Source: Chitinophaga cymbidii
Lineage (GTDB): Bacteria > Bacteroidota > Bacteroidia > Chitinophagales > Chitinophagaceae
Assembly: GCF_007992715.1 (NCBI RefSeq)
Contig: NZ_BKAU01000004.1
Coordinates: 186,001-250,000 of the forward strand
Length of the DNA: 64,000 nt
Direction of reading: 5' to 3'
Shown here one piece after another: positions 34,665 through 43,207 of the stretch (positions are counted from its first letter, which is position 1; each line of letters opens with the position of its first letter). The notes beneath the pieces are model-generated. The model saw nothing but the letters and a program-made list of their open reading frames with translations. It did no database searches and had not been told where the DNA came from. A program made the position numbers and the translations under genes.

Positions 34665-35926
34665 TCCTCCAGCGTAGCGCCGTCTTTTTTGGACACCGCC
34701 AGCCGCTGCGAGGTGTAGATGCCCGAATGCCCGCTGAAGTAGTAAGCGGTAAAGCAAGCCACCGCATAATACAGGATATAATCCGAACCGAACAGCTCCA
34801 CACCCATGATGGTGCAGGCGATCGGCGTATTGGTGGCGGCGGCGAATACCGCAATGAAACCCAGGCCGGCAAACAGCTCCACCGGCGCTCCCGTGAGCAT
34901 GGCGATCGTATTGCCCAATGCCGCGCCGATGAAAAACAGGGGCGTTACTTCACCGCCCTTGAATCCCGTACCTAATGTAACTGCGGTGAAAACCAGCTTC
35001 CACAGCCAGCTCCAGCTTGTTACACCATTTTCGTTAAATGCATTGACGATGGAAATGCCGTCCGGTGATGAAGCGGTGACGCCAAGCCCGAGATAATCTT
35101 CCGTACCCGCGATGAAAGTGAGCAATATCACGATGCATCCGCCGGTGACAGGGATCAGCCATTTATGTGTTTTGATGAGCCGGTTAGAGAACGATTTGAT
35201 GCTGTGTGAGGAAAGCGCGAACACGTATCCCGCCAGTCCGAATGCCACGCCGCCAAGAATGATCTTGCCGAGCAGGAGAAAGTCGAAATCCGTAACAATG
35301 CGGATGTGGTATTTCGTATGATGCAATCCCCAGGCACTGCAAACAATGTCCGCAAAAACGCTGGCAATGAGGCAGGGCACCAGCGCGTTGTACTTGATGC
35401 GTCCGATGGCTAATACTTCCAGCGCGAAGATGGCGCCGGTCAGCGGGGTACCGAATACCGCGCCGAAACCCGCGGCAATACCCATCATGAGAATGATGCG
35501 GGTATCTTCTTTCGACAGCCGGAACCATTTCCCCAGGAGGCTGGCCAGGCTGCCGCCGATCTGCACGGCTGTGCCTTCCCGGCCCGCGGAGCCGCCGAAA
35601 AGATGGGTGATCAGCGTGGTGATCAGTACCAGCGGCGCCATGCGCGCCGGTACGCCGCCGCCGGGCTGATGGATCTCGTCCATGATAAGGTTGTTGCCTG
35701 CTTCCGAATTTTTACCCCAGAGCTTGTACAGGAAATGTATCACAACGCCCGCCAGCGGCAGGAGGTAGAGCAGCCAGGCGTGTTCCCAGCGGAAACGGGT
35801 CACCACATCCAGCAGCCAGAGAAATAACGCCACGAGCGAGCCCGCGGTCAGCGACACGGGGATAGCCAGCAAAGTCCAGAAAAGAAGATGTTTTGTAACG
35901 GAAAGCTGTTCGAAGATTTTCTGCAT
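34661..35926 (-). CDS. CLC-family transporter of the fluoride/proton antiporter (CLC-F) type
   Basis: Polytopic inner-membrane protein of 421 residues. The gating-glutamate motif is GREGT (E117) instead of the GREGP of chloride CLCs, the later motif is GGEVTPLF rather than GxFxP, and the usual GSGIP is absent (GNNLIMDEIH in that area). To my knowledge these substitutions mark the CLC-F clade that expels fluoride. The strongest support is the fluoride-riboswitch-like RNA in its 5' leader (35966-36020). Automated annotation would probably say chloride channel. Its role would be lowering cytoplasmic fluoride toxicity. The product names in related genomes and transport assay would settle it. Confidence 0.85.
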   Translation of the reverse strand: MQKIFEQLSVTKHLLFWTLLAIPVSLTAGSLVALFLWLLDVVTRFRWEHAWLLYLLPLAGVVIHFLYKLWGKNSEAGNNLIMDEIHQPGGGVPARMAPLVLITTLITHLFGGSAGREGTAVQIGGSLASLLGKWFRLSKEDTRIILMMGIAAGFGAVFGTPLTGAIFALEVLAIGRIKYNALVPCLIASVFADIVCSAWGLHHTKYHIRIVTDFDFLLLGKIILGGVAFGLAGYVFALSSHSIKSFSNRLIKTHKWLIPVTGGCIVILLTFIAGTEDYLGLGVTASSPDGISIVNAFNENGVTSWSWLWKLVFTAVTLGTGFKGGEVTPLFFIGAALGNTIAMLTGAPVELFAGLGFIAVFAAATNTPIACTIMGVELFGSDYILYYAVACFTAYYFSGHSGIYTSQRLAVSKKDGATLED

Positions 35927-35927
35927 A

Positions 35928-35973
35928 CCTACAAATATTTTATACCGGCCGTGGCCGGTGATTCATTTGTAGG
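35928..35973 (-). promoter_or_regulatory. Expression platform of the riboswitch: start-site-masking stem
   Basis: In the RNA, CCUACAAAU (35973-35965), the 3' end of the aptamer, is perfectly complementary to AUUUGUAGG (35936-35928), which ends one base before the AUG. Between them lies a 7-bp hairpin (35959-35953 with 35950-35944). Ligand-bound aptamer would hold CCUAC and free the start region; unbound, the long stem would hide it. This fits a translational ON switch. Confidence 0.72.
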
Positions 35974-36020
35974 CGCCATCAGCTTTGGTAAGCGGTTGGG
36001 TCAGGAAGACACCATTTCCT
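35969..36020 (-). ncRNA. Fluoride (crcB-motif) riboswitch aptamer
   Basis: The minus-strand leader shows the conserved order: stem AGGAA/UUCCU around loop AUGGUGUC (36020-36003), then AACCGC, a GCUU/AAGC hairpin (35993-35982) and CUGAUGGCGCCUAC (35982-35969). GGUGUC in the first loop can pair with GGCGCC at the 3' side as the pseudoknot known from fluoride riboswitches, with two G:U pairs. Position directly before a CLC-F-type gene is independent support. A covariance search was not possible here. Confidence 0.85.
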
Positions 36021-36053
36021 GTTTGATGCGGCAAGATAATAAATAAAACCGGA

Positions 36054-37907
36054 TTACGGCATCTTCATCGGGTCTACCAGCCGGGGCAGCCACACCCTGA
36101 AGATGGATGTTCCGTCATTCGTATTTCCCGCGGAAGCGTAATCGCAGAGCAGCAGCGAGGCGGGCTGCACCGGGCCTTCCCTGTAAGACTCGGGGTAGAA
36201 TGTGGCGGCAAACTGCATCCAGATATCTTTTTGGGGCGCATCCACCGGTTGCAGTTGCACATATCCGTCCTTATCCGCTGCTATATTCAGCGGTGCGGCA
36301 TTGTCCGGCCCCCCGAGCCGCGCATCCCTCGTCAACACCACCGGCCCCCTTACAATCGCGATGAACTGCCCGTTATCGCCCGCTTTCAGCATCCGTCCCC
36401 GCATGTCCAGGGCCATGCGGATGCTGTCGTCCGCTTTCCACCGGCGTTGCAGGGAAAGATATGCGCCGGCCTGTACGCCTTCCTGCAATTCGCCGTTCAC
36501 CCAAACGCTGGTCTGTTTGCTCCATGCGGGTATCCGCAGGCGTATGTTGTGTGTGCCGGCGGTCTTTACGCTGATGCGGACATCGCCCGACGCAGGGTAG
36601 TCCGTGCGCTGCTGTATGCGCATTTGATTGGGCAGCTCGTATTCGCCATCCACATAAAAATTGATGCTGCAGCCGTTCCTGCTTTCCATGACGATGGTGG
36701 AAGGCAGGGTGAACAGTCCGCGCGGGCCGCTGGCTTCGCAGCAGTTGAGGCCCATTTTGCATTGTTCGCTGCCTGGCATGCGCATGCCGGAGAGGGGCGT
36801 GTATTTGGCCCATCCCGCGCCGTCCGGCGTCATGGAGCCGAGCAGGGCATTGTAATATGTCTGCTCGACCGCATCCGCATATTTCGATTCACCGGTGAGG
36901 CGCAGCAATTGCTGGCTGAGCTTTACCCAGGTGGCGGTTACGCAGGTTTCCTGGTAATGTTTGACGGGCAGGGTCTGGAACTGTTGTCCGCCGAACCAGC
37001 ACTCCATCGCGGAGCCGGAGCCCGCGATGTTCATTTCGGTGCGGAGGATATTGTCCCAGGTGCGCTCCACCGCTTCGCGGTAGCCGGGTTTGCCGGTGAT
37101 GCGGTAGAGTTCCAGCAGTCCTTCATAACAGCTCATCATTTCATACGCCTTTTGCCCCTGTTTCCAGCCGTACCAGTCCTTGCTGTCAGGCTTCGGGAAG
37201 CGTTTGCCCACGTTCACGGCAGATTTGCTGATCAGCTGCGGCCCCTCGGGGGATTCCCATTGCGCTACGATCGCTTCCGCGAAATCCAGGTATTTCTTTT
37301 CCCGTGTGCGGCCGTACAGCAACACCACGGGTTCCAGTATGGAGGAGGCGGCCATGCCGTGATGATTGCCGGCCATGACGATCTTTACCTGCTTGTCGGA
37401 CAGCTCTTTCATCAGGTGGTCCGCCACTTTCCGGGCCGCTTGCAGGCTGGCTTTATTTTTTGTGAGGTCATACCAGGCGAGAAGGCCGAGCATGCAGTAC
37501 TTTCTTCCCCAGATGTCCCACGCCTGCAGATGTTTGCTGTCCGCATAATTCCCGATATAACCGTCCGGCGTCTGCGTGGCGATGAGGCCCTGCACGGCTT
37601 TGTCCAGCTTGCTTTTCAGCGCGGGATCAGGATGATAGCGGTAGGCGAGTACGGCGGAGGTGAACCATTTTCCCCAGAACTCGCTTTGCCAGCAGCGTTC
37701 TTCCGTGCGTTCGCGGAAGGGCGCTACCAGGCGGTCTGCATCCTGCGCCATGATCCGGTTGTGGTAAGACGCATCGAGCTTGCCGCCGATGAAGCCGTGT
37801 ACGGCAACGGTGCTGGCGGGGATGAGCTGGTCTTTTACCTGTGCATTTACCTGTGAAAAGGAAGACAGGGCGCAAAAGAGGGCGCAAGGGAAAAGTAAGC
37901 TTTTCAT
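36054..37907 (-). CDS. Glycoside hydrolase family 127 (DUF1680), beta-L-arabinofuranosidase-type
   Basis: Exported enzyme of 617 residues with signal peptide (about 1-22, SQVNAQ). The zinc-thiolate active site of GH127 is visible: E320-T-C322 and C389-C390 in GLNCCEASGP, equal to Glu338, Cys340, Cys417 and Cys418 of the characterised bifidobacterial enzyme; E302 in SAMECWFGG may be the acid/base. The (alpha/alpha)6 barrel covers about 30-430, followed by beta-sandwiches. GH127 acts on beta-L-arabinofuranosides, with other activities in the wider DUF1680 group. The gene is solitary, so the natural substrate stays open. Confidence 0.88.
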   Translation of the reverse strand: MKSLLFPCALFCALSSFSQVNAQVKDQLIPASTVAVHGFIGGKLDASYHNRIMAQDADRLVAPFRERTEERCWQSEFWGKWFTSAVLAYRYHPDPALKSKLDKAVQGLIATQTPDGYIGNYADSKHLQAWDIWGRKYCMLGLLAWYDLTKNKASLQAARKVADHLMKELSDKQVKIVMAGNHHGMAASSILEPVVLLYGRTREKKYLDFAEAIVAQWESPEGPQLISKSAVNVGKRFPKPDSKDWYGWKQGQKAYEMMSCYEGLLELYRITGKPGYREAVERTWDNILRTEMNIAGSGSAMECWFGGQQFQTLPVKHYQETCVTATWVKLSQQLLRLTGESKYADAVEQTYYNALLGSMTPDGAGWAKYTPLSGMRMPGSEQCKMGLNCCEASGPRGLFTLPSTIVMESRNGCSINFYVDGEYELPNQMRIQQRTDYPASGDVRISVKTAGTHNIRLRIPAWSKQTSVWVNGELQEGVQAGAYLSLQRRWKADDSIRMALDMRGRMLKAGDNGQFIAIVRGPVVLTRDARLGGPDNAAPLNIAADKDGYVQLQPVDAPQKDIWMQFAATFYPESYREGPVQPASLLLCDYASAGNTNDGTSIFRVWLPRLVDPMKMP

Positions 37908-37988
37908 AAAGTGGAATTAGCGGACTAAAATATAAAAATATCATTGCCCGGCAAACGGGTGGTTTTGTTCAAATGAGGTTGTACCGGC

Positions 37989-38020
37989 AAAAAAAAGAGG
38001 CTGCACCGGGGTGCAACCTC
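37989..38020 (-). terminator. Rho-independent terminator after fabF
   Basis: Read on the minus strand, an 11-bp stem (38020-38010 with 38007-37997, one G:T wobble), a 2-nt loop and a run of eight T. It ends 22 nt beyond the fabF stop. Confidence 0.87.
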
Positions 38021-38041
38021 TCTATATGTTCTATTGGCCGC

Positions 38042-39292
38042 TTATACGGTGTATTTTTTGAAGATGGAGCTGGCCGTATGCCCGCCGAAACCGAAGGTAT
38101 TGTTCAGCACATAATTAACAGGCTGGTGCAGCGACTTGCCCAGTACGATCTGCAGTCCCGCGGGAATATTCTCATCGAGATTTTCGGTATTGATCGTTCC
38201 GGGGATGATATCATGTTTGCAGGCCATTACGCTGATGATGCTTTCAATCGCGCCGGCGGCGCCTAACAGGTGGCCCGTCATGGATTTGGTGGCGCTCACG
38301 GCAACGGGAGCGTCGCCGAGGGCGGCTTTGATGCCGTTCAGTTCCCCGATGTCGCCCAGGGGCGTGGAGGTGGCGTGTGCATTGACGTAGCTGATCTGCT
38401 CCGGTTTTAGCTGTGCGTCCGCCAGGGCTTTGGAAATGCCGAGGTAAGCGCCGAGGCCGTCCGGCGGTGTGCCGGTGAGGTGATAGGCGTCCGCGGCCAT
38501 GCCGCCGCCTACGATCTCCGCATGTATCTTCGCGCCTCTTTTGATGGCGTGTTCATATTCTTCGAGTATCAGCGCGCCGGCGCCTTCACCGATCACGAAG
38601 CCGTCCCGGTCCTTGTCGAAAGGCCGGGAAGCCCTTTCCGGCGCGTCGTTGCGTTTGGACAGCGCCTGTGAGGCGTTGAAGCCGCCGATGGAAGACGCGG
38701 TGATAGGCGCTTCAGAGCCGCCGGCCACCATGATAACGGCCTTGCCGAGGCGGATCGTGTCGAACGCATTGATGATCGCGGTATTGGAAGAGGCGCAGGC
38801 GGAAACGGTGCAATAGTTCGGCCCGTGCAGCTGATGGCGGATAGAAATAACGCCGGCTGCGATGTCCGCGATCATTTTGGGAATGAAGAACGGATTGAAG
38901 CGGGGCGTACCGTCTCCCGCATAGAAGTCCCGCACTTCGGCTTCAAAGGTGCCGATGCCGCCGTTGCCGGAAGCCCAGATCACCCCCACTTCGTAGCGTT
39001 CCTTTACATCCATCGCCGCAAAGTCAAGCCCCGCATCGCGGATCGCCTCGTCACTGGCGGCAATGGCGTATTGGGTGAAGAGGTCGTATTTCCTGATTTC
39101 CTTTTTAGGGATATAATCTTCCGCATTGAACCCTTTTACCTCGCATCCGAATTGTGTCTTGAACTTGGTTGCATCAAACTTTGTCAGGGGGCCGGCGCCA
39201 CTTTTTCCCGCAACAATATTTTCCCAGAACGTATCGACGGAATTTCCCAATGGCGTAATGGCTCCCAGGCCCGTAATAACAACTCGTTTCAT
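38042..39292 (-). CDS. fabF: Beta-ketoacyl-[acyl-carrier-protein] synthase II
   Basis: Condensing enzyme of fatty-acid chain elongation, 416 residues from the ATG at 39292 (MKRVVITGLG). The Cys-His-His triad is C166 in TVSACASSNTA, H306 in VNAHATSTPLGD and H341 in SMTGHLLGAAG; K336 precedes the last. Length and gatekeeper region (GFGGHTASSIF at the C-terminus) match FabF. No acpP or fabG is next to it, so it stands as a single gene or a second copy. A specialised secondary-metabolite KAS cannot be excluded, though the sequence reads like the housekeeping type. Confidence 0.9.
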   Translation of the reverse strand: MKRVVITGLGAITPLGNSVDTFWENIVAGKSGAGPLTKFDATKFKTQFGCEVKGFNAEDYIPKKEIRKYDLFTQYAIAASDEAIRDAGLDFAAMDVKERYEVGVIWASGNGGIGTFEAEVRDFYAGDGTPRFNPFFIPKMIADIAAGVISIRHQLHGPNYCTVSACASSNTAIINAFDTIRLGKAVIMVAGGSEAPITASSIGGFNASQALSKRNDAPERASRPFDKDRDGFVIGEGAGALILEEYEHAIKRGAKIHAEIVGGGMAADAYHLTGTPPDGLGAYLGISKALADAQLKPEQISYVNAHATSTPLGDIGELNGIKAALGDAPVAVSATKSMTGHLLGAAGAIESIISVMACKHDIIPGTINTENLDENIPAGLQIVLGKSLHQPVNYVLNNTFGFGGHTASSIFKKYTV

Positions 39293-39353
39293 TTTTTCCA
39301 TTTATTGTGGCGATAAATGTACCGAACGGGCTAGTGATATTCAAATTTTTTTT

Positions 39354-39896
39354 TCATTGTCCCTGCAACGACCGTACGGAATCTTCCAGCCGCCTGATCC
39401 TGTTCCGCCACATCCTGATCAGTATCCACATCTGTATAAGAAAAATAACAGCAATGCCTGCCAGTATAATGTACTTCCCGGTGTTGAAGGATATGGCCGC
39501 CGTAAAGAAAAGCAGCAGGCAGACGGCTGTGGCGGCCCTCGAGGAAATGGACATAAAGGCGAACCGGCGCATGGCGGAAAGAGAGCGCATCAGTGATTGG
39601 GAGAGGTTCGCGTCATAGATTTTCCGGCGCGCGAGCAGGTAGCCGCCAATGCTGTGCAATACAGCAAACAGCAGTGAGCCCGCCAGCAGGAGGTTGGCGT
39701 ACAGGGGCTTGCGGTCCCCGTCGAAGAAATCATAGTATACCAGCAGCAGGACGCTGAAAATGATCACTTCTATGATCATCTGCCAGCGGATATCCTTTAA
39801 TACCGGGTGCCTGCGTTCCAGCAGCATCCCCCGCAGCTTTTCCTGCTGCGTATGTTCCGTTTCCATGCCTTTCCAGGCCGATTTTAATGTATCCAT
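39354..39896 (-). CDS. Small integral membrane protein, possible anti-sigma partner
   Basis: A 180-residue protein with about four transmembrane helices (near 40-58, 65-83, 117-135 and 141-160) and a charged cytoplasmic N-terminus of about 38 residues. Its start overlaps the sigma-factor gene by 13 nt, so the two are translationally coupled. This layout is common for membrane anti-sigma factors in Bacteroidota. No known anti-sigma motif such as the zinc HxxxCxxC is present, so the role is inferred from position only. Confidence 0.65.
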   Translation of the reverse strand: MDTLKSAWKGMETEHTQQEKLRGMLLERRHPVLKDIRWQMIIEVIIFSVLLLVYYDFFDGDRKPLYANLLLAGSLLFAVLHSIGGYLLARRKIYDANLSQSLMRSLSAMRRFAFMSISSRAATAVCLLLFFTAAISFNTGKYIILAGIAVIFLIQMWILIRMWRNRIRRLEDSVRSLQGQ

Positions 39897-40351
39897 TGCA
39901 GTAATTTTGTTTTGATCCTGTTTAATTTTACGCCCACATAATTTTCACTGATGCCGGTGATCTCCGCTATTTCCTGGTAGCTGAGATCTTCCAGGTACAG
40001 CGTGATCAATGCCTTGTCCGCATCATCGAGCTTTTTCACCGCTTCCATCAATCGTTCCGACTGTACCTGCTTTTCATCCGGCGCTTCTGTTTGCTCGGGT
40101 AACGTTTCCGGGTACACGATAGCAGGCGTTTTCTTCCGGAATCCCGCAACGGCGGTACTCAGCGCGATCCGGTACATCCACGTACTGAATTTTGACCGGC
40201 CTTCAAAGGAGGATGCGGATTTCCAGAGCTGGAACACGATCTCCTGGAACAGGTCTTCCCGGTCTTCCCGCGAATCCCTGTACAGCCGGCATATCTTGTG
40301 GATGATATGCTGATGCTGATCAATATGTTGTATGAATTGTGATTCGTTCAT
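39884..40351 (-). CDS. ECF RNA polymerase sigma factor
   Basis: A 155-residue sigma factor from the ATG at 40351 (MNESQFIQHI). Region 2 covers about 20-85 (REDLFQEIVFQLWKS, FSTWMYRIALSTA) and region 4 about 105-152 (DKALITLYLEDLSYQEIAEITG). It starts 1 nt after the stop of the serine hydrolase gene and overlaps the membrane-protein gene, so all three form one operon. Unlike the other two sigma genes of the window it has no FecR or SusC next to it, which suggests a different signal. Confidence 0.92.
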   Translation of the reverse strand: MNESQFIQHIDQHQHIIHKICRLYRDSREDREDLFQEIVFQLWKSASSFEGRSKFSTWMYRIALSTAVAGFRKKTPAIVYPETLPEQTEAPDEKQVQSERLMEAVKKLDDADKALITLYLEDLSYQEIAEITGISENYVGVKLNRIKTKLLQWIH

Positions 40352-40352
40352 A

Positions 40353-41639
40353 TTATCGTTTGGAAAACCGGTGTATTTGTCCACGTAAGGCGGCTTCCAG
40401 CCCGCCGTCTTTAAAGATAAGCCGCACATTCACTTTCCTGCCGTAAAACTCCCGTTCGCTGGCCGGATAGATCTCAAACGGCGGGTGATTGCCCATTTTG
40501 GCATACAACTGATGGCCCTGTTGCAGGATACGCAGTTCCTGTCCTTCAGCTACATAAATACCCGTGAACGCCTTCAATTGTTCATCGCCGAGGTGGATCA
40601 CCGGCGGATGGGGTGCCGGCATGTCGAATGGCTGACCCGATACGATCTTTTCAATATCCGCCAGCATTTCATTGACCGGCAGCACGGATACGTTGCCGAG
40701 CAATACGATGGACAGCTTTTCTTTTTCATACACCGCCGAGATCGCGGAGCAGCCGAAGGTGCCGCCGCCGTGCCAGTATTTGCCCTGCTCCGGGCGCAGG
40801 TACCAGCCGTAACCGTAGGAAAGCGCGCGGTTGTGAACGGTAAAAAGCTGCTGCCGTATGTTTGTGCTCCACTGCCCGTCGTTCAGCAGGCTGTTGTTCC
40901 ATATCTGAAGGTCTTCCGCGGTGGAATACAGGTCGCCGGAGCCTTTCATCAGGGAAGGATCGCGGTATGGCGCGGGTATCAGGCTGTCGCGGAGCAGATG
41001 ATAACCGCTGACGAGGCTGGGAATGATCTGTGTGTGCGTGAATACGCCGGTATGTTGCATGTGCAGCGGTTGCAGCACTTTTTCCTGCAGCAGCGCCGGA
41101 TAGTCTTTTCCGTATGTTTTTTCCAGGATGCAGGCCAGCAGGAAGTAACCCGGACTGGAATACAGCGTATCCGGCCGGAGCTTCATCTGAAAGATCTCCC
41201 GCAGGGCCTGCTCCTTCGTTAATGGCAGGCGGGATTTGATAGTCCAGTAATCCGCGATGCCCTCGTTATGCGGGATGCCGGAAGTGTGGGACAATAATTG
41301 CTCCACCGTGATGCGGCGCCATTGCGCGTGCTGCAACGTGGGGAAAAAGAGGGCCAGGGAATCCGCCGGGCGCAGTTTCTTTTCTTCCATCGCCAGCACC
41401 GTGAGCAGCGCGGTGAATTGTTTGGAGATGGACGCCACACGGAAACGGGCATCGAACGTCAGTGGTACGTTCAGCTCCCGGGAGGCCTGGCCGGTCTTTA
41501 CCCGGTACAGCGGCTGGCCGTTCTGGTACGCCGTCAGCACACCGCTGAACCCCAGCCGCTCGTGTTGTATCTGCAGGTAACGCTCCAGGCGGTCCTGCTG
41601 CGTGCCCAGTAAAAGGGACAATAAGAATATCTTGTACAT
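40353..41639 (-). CDS. Exported serine hydrolase of the beta-lactamase (class C/EstB-like) family
   Basis: Periplasmic or membrane-bound serine hydrolase of 428 residues with an N-terminal hydrophobic segment (about 1-13). The SxxK motif is S70-I-S-K73 in VASISKQF. A tyrosine region LLSHTSGIPH and the HGGGTFG triad (KTG-like third motif) near 305 complete the active site. A C-terminal beta-domain (about 330-425) resembles the lipocalin-like tail often attached in Bacteroidota. True beta-lactamase activity is unlikely without further evidence; peptidase, esterase or cell-wall-related roles are possible. First gene of the operon with the ECF sigma factor. Confidence 0.88.
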   Translation of the reverse strand: MYKIFLLSLLLGTQQDRLERYLQIQHERLGFSGVLTAYQNGQPLYRVKTGQASRELNVPLTFDARFRVASISKQFTALLTVLAMEEKKLRPADSLALFFPTLQHAQWRRITVEQLLSHTSGIPHNEGIADYWTIKSRLPLTKEQALREIFQMKLRPDTLYSSPGYFLLACILEKTYGKDYPALLQEKVLQPLHMQHTGVFTHTQIIPSLVSGYHLLRDSLIPAPYRDPSLMKGSGDLYSTAEDLQIWNNSLLNDGQWSTNIRQQLFTVHNRALSYGYGWYLRPEQGKYWHGGGTFGCSAISAVYEKEKLSIVLLGNVSVLPVNEMLADIEKIVSGQPFDMPAPHPPVIHLGDEQLKAFTGIYVAEGQELRILQQGHQLYAKMGNHPPFEIYPASEREFYGRKVNVRLIFKDGGLEAALRGQIHRFSKR

Positions 41640-41708
41640 GAACGGTTAGTTGCGGAAAGATGTGAAAACTTACAGCCAGCCGTAAAAAATGTAATTTTGC
41701 CGCACGCT

Positions 41709-42452
41709 ATGGACATCAGCATTAACAAATATATCAGCGATACCGGCTTCTGCAGCCGGCGCGAGGCCGACAAGTACATCGAGCAGGGGCGTGTAACGAT
41801 CAACGATAACATTGCCCTGAAAGGGAACCGCGTGCAGGAGGGAGATGTGGTGGAAGTGGACGGGGAACCGCTGAAAAAGAAAAAGAACACGATCTACATC
41901 GCCCTGAACAAACCCAAAGGCATCACCTGTACAACAGACCTGAAGGACAAGTCCAACATCATCGACTATGTGAACCATTCCTCCCGGATATTTCCCATCG
42001 GGCGGCTGGACAAACTGTCGGAAGGTCTGATCTTCCTCACGAACGACGGCGATATCGTCAACAAGATACTACGGGCGGGCAACCAGCATGAAAAGGAATA
42101 TGTGGTAACGGTGGACAAGCCGGTAACGCTGGAGTTCGTCAAGACGATGCGCAGCGGCGTCCGTATCCTGGGCGTCTATACGAAAAAATGTTTCGTGCAG
42201 CAGGAGGGCAGCCATCGTTTCCGTATTATCCTCACGCAGGGGCTGAACCGCCAGATCCGCAGGATGTGCGAAGCGCTCGGCTACAAGGTGGAAACGCTGA
42301 AGCGTACACGGATCATGAGCATGACGTTAAAGGATCTGCCGCCCGGTAAATGGCGGTATTTCACGAAAGACGAGATCGCTGCGATCAATACGATGGTGGC
42401 AGGCAGCAGTAAAACGGAGAAAGGGCAGGGGAGTGAAGGGATGGATGAATGA
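41709..42452 (+). CDS. rluF: 23S rRNA pseudouridine synthase RluF-type
   Basis: Converts uridine to pseudouridine in 23S rRNA (position 2604 in E. coli). The ATG at 41709 gives 247 residues. An S4 RNA-binding domain occupies about 1-58 (INKYISDTGFCSRREADKYI), followed by the RsuA-type catalytic domain with IALNKPKGITCTT and the catalytic D101 in PIGRLDKLSEGL. RIILTQGLNRQIRRMCEALG near 180-199 is the family's closing motif. A TTG four codons upstream is a poorer start. Solitary, converging with a HAD gene. Confidence 0.92.
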   Translation: MDISINKYISDTGFCSRREADKYIEQGRVTINDNIALKGNRVQEGDVVEVDGEPLKKKKNTIYIALNKPKGITCTTDLKDKSNIIDYVNHSSRIFPIGRLDKLSEGLIFLTNDGDIVNKILRAGNQHEKEYVVTVDKPVTLEFVKTMRSGVRILGVYTKKCFVQQEGSHRFRIILTQGLNRQIRRMCEALGYKVETLKRTRIMSMTLKDLPPGKWRYFTKDEIAAINTMVAGSSKTEKGQGSEGMDE

Positions 42453-42455
42453 TGC

Positions 42456-43100
42456 TCAGGCCAGTTTTAATAACTGCGGCAGCTCATGCATGCTATAAAA
42501 CACGGTAGCGCCTTCATTTTGCAGTTCTTTAGCGTTGTGCTCCTTCGCATATCCGAAAACCCGGAAGCCGCCTTTTACACCGGCGGTGATGCCCGCTTTG
42601 CTGTCTTCGATCACTACACACCGCTCCGGCGGGAAGCCCATTTCTTTGGCGGCGTGCAAAAAGATCCCCGGATCGGGTTTCCAGCTGTGAATATCATAAG
42701 CGCTAAATATCCTGTCTTCAAAATAACTGATCAGCCCGGTGAGGGTGAGGTTGAGCCGTATTTTGTCCACCGGGCCGCTGGAAGCCACGCAGAACGGGAT
42801 GGTGAGGCTATCCAGCAGGGCCTTGATGCCTTCCACCGGTTCCACTTCCTGCTGAAATACTTCAAAAGAACGTTCCCTGAAACGGTGTTCCAGGTCTTCC
42901 GGGAAGGGTTTATCCGTGCGGGTTTGTAAAATATCGATCACTTCTTTCAGGCGGCGGCCGGCAAATTCTTCCAGCGCCTCCGCTTCGTTCATCGAAACGC
43001 CGTACGGCGCTGTCATTTCCAGAAGCAACCGGATGCCGATCACCTCGCTGTCCACCAATACGCCATCACAGTCGAAAATGATACAATCAGGTTTTCGCAT
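42456..43100 (-). CDS. HAD-superfamily sugar-phosphate hydrolase/mutase-like protein
   Basis: A 214-residue HAD subfamily I enzyme from the ATG at 43100. Motif I is IIFDCDGVLVDSE (nucleophile D8 and acid/base D10), motif II is CVASSGP with its serine, and motifs III/IV are ...WKPDPGIFLHAA and CVVIEDSKAGI. The cap is the small helical type. Such proteins dephosphorylate sugar phosphates or act as beta-phosphoglucomutase, and the substrate cannot be fixed. The in-frame upstream ATG would add a 17-residue hydrophobic stretch that is not part of the family. Confidence 0.9.
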   Translation of the reverse strand: MRKPDCIIFDCDGVLVDSEVIGIRLLLEMTAPYGVSMNEAEALEEFAGRRLKEVIDILQTRTDKPFPEDLEHRFRERSFEVFQQEVEPVEGIKALLDSLTIPFCVASSGPVDKIRLNLTLTGLISYFEDRIFSAYDIHSWKPDPGIFLHAAKEMGFPPERCVVIEDSKAGITAGVKGGFRVFGYAKEHNAKELQNEGATVFYSMHELPQLLKLA

Positions 43101-43207
43101 ATATAGATTTAGAGGTTTCGGTGCCAAGTATAATAAAAGTATAATAAACATTTATTATTTTTCGCAACTGATGATGCATTATTTCCCATTCCTTTAGCAA
43201 CAACGCT

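Noticed and set aside
34661..35926. Annotation as voltage-gated chloride channel
   Set aside because: Motifs and the fluoride-riboswitch-like leader argue for a fluoride/proton antiporter.
40353..41639. A true beta-lactamase resistance gene
   Set aside because: The SxxK serine hydrolase fold covers many peptidases and esterases; operon context with a sigma factor and the extra C-terminal domain do not indicate antibiotic resistance.
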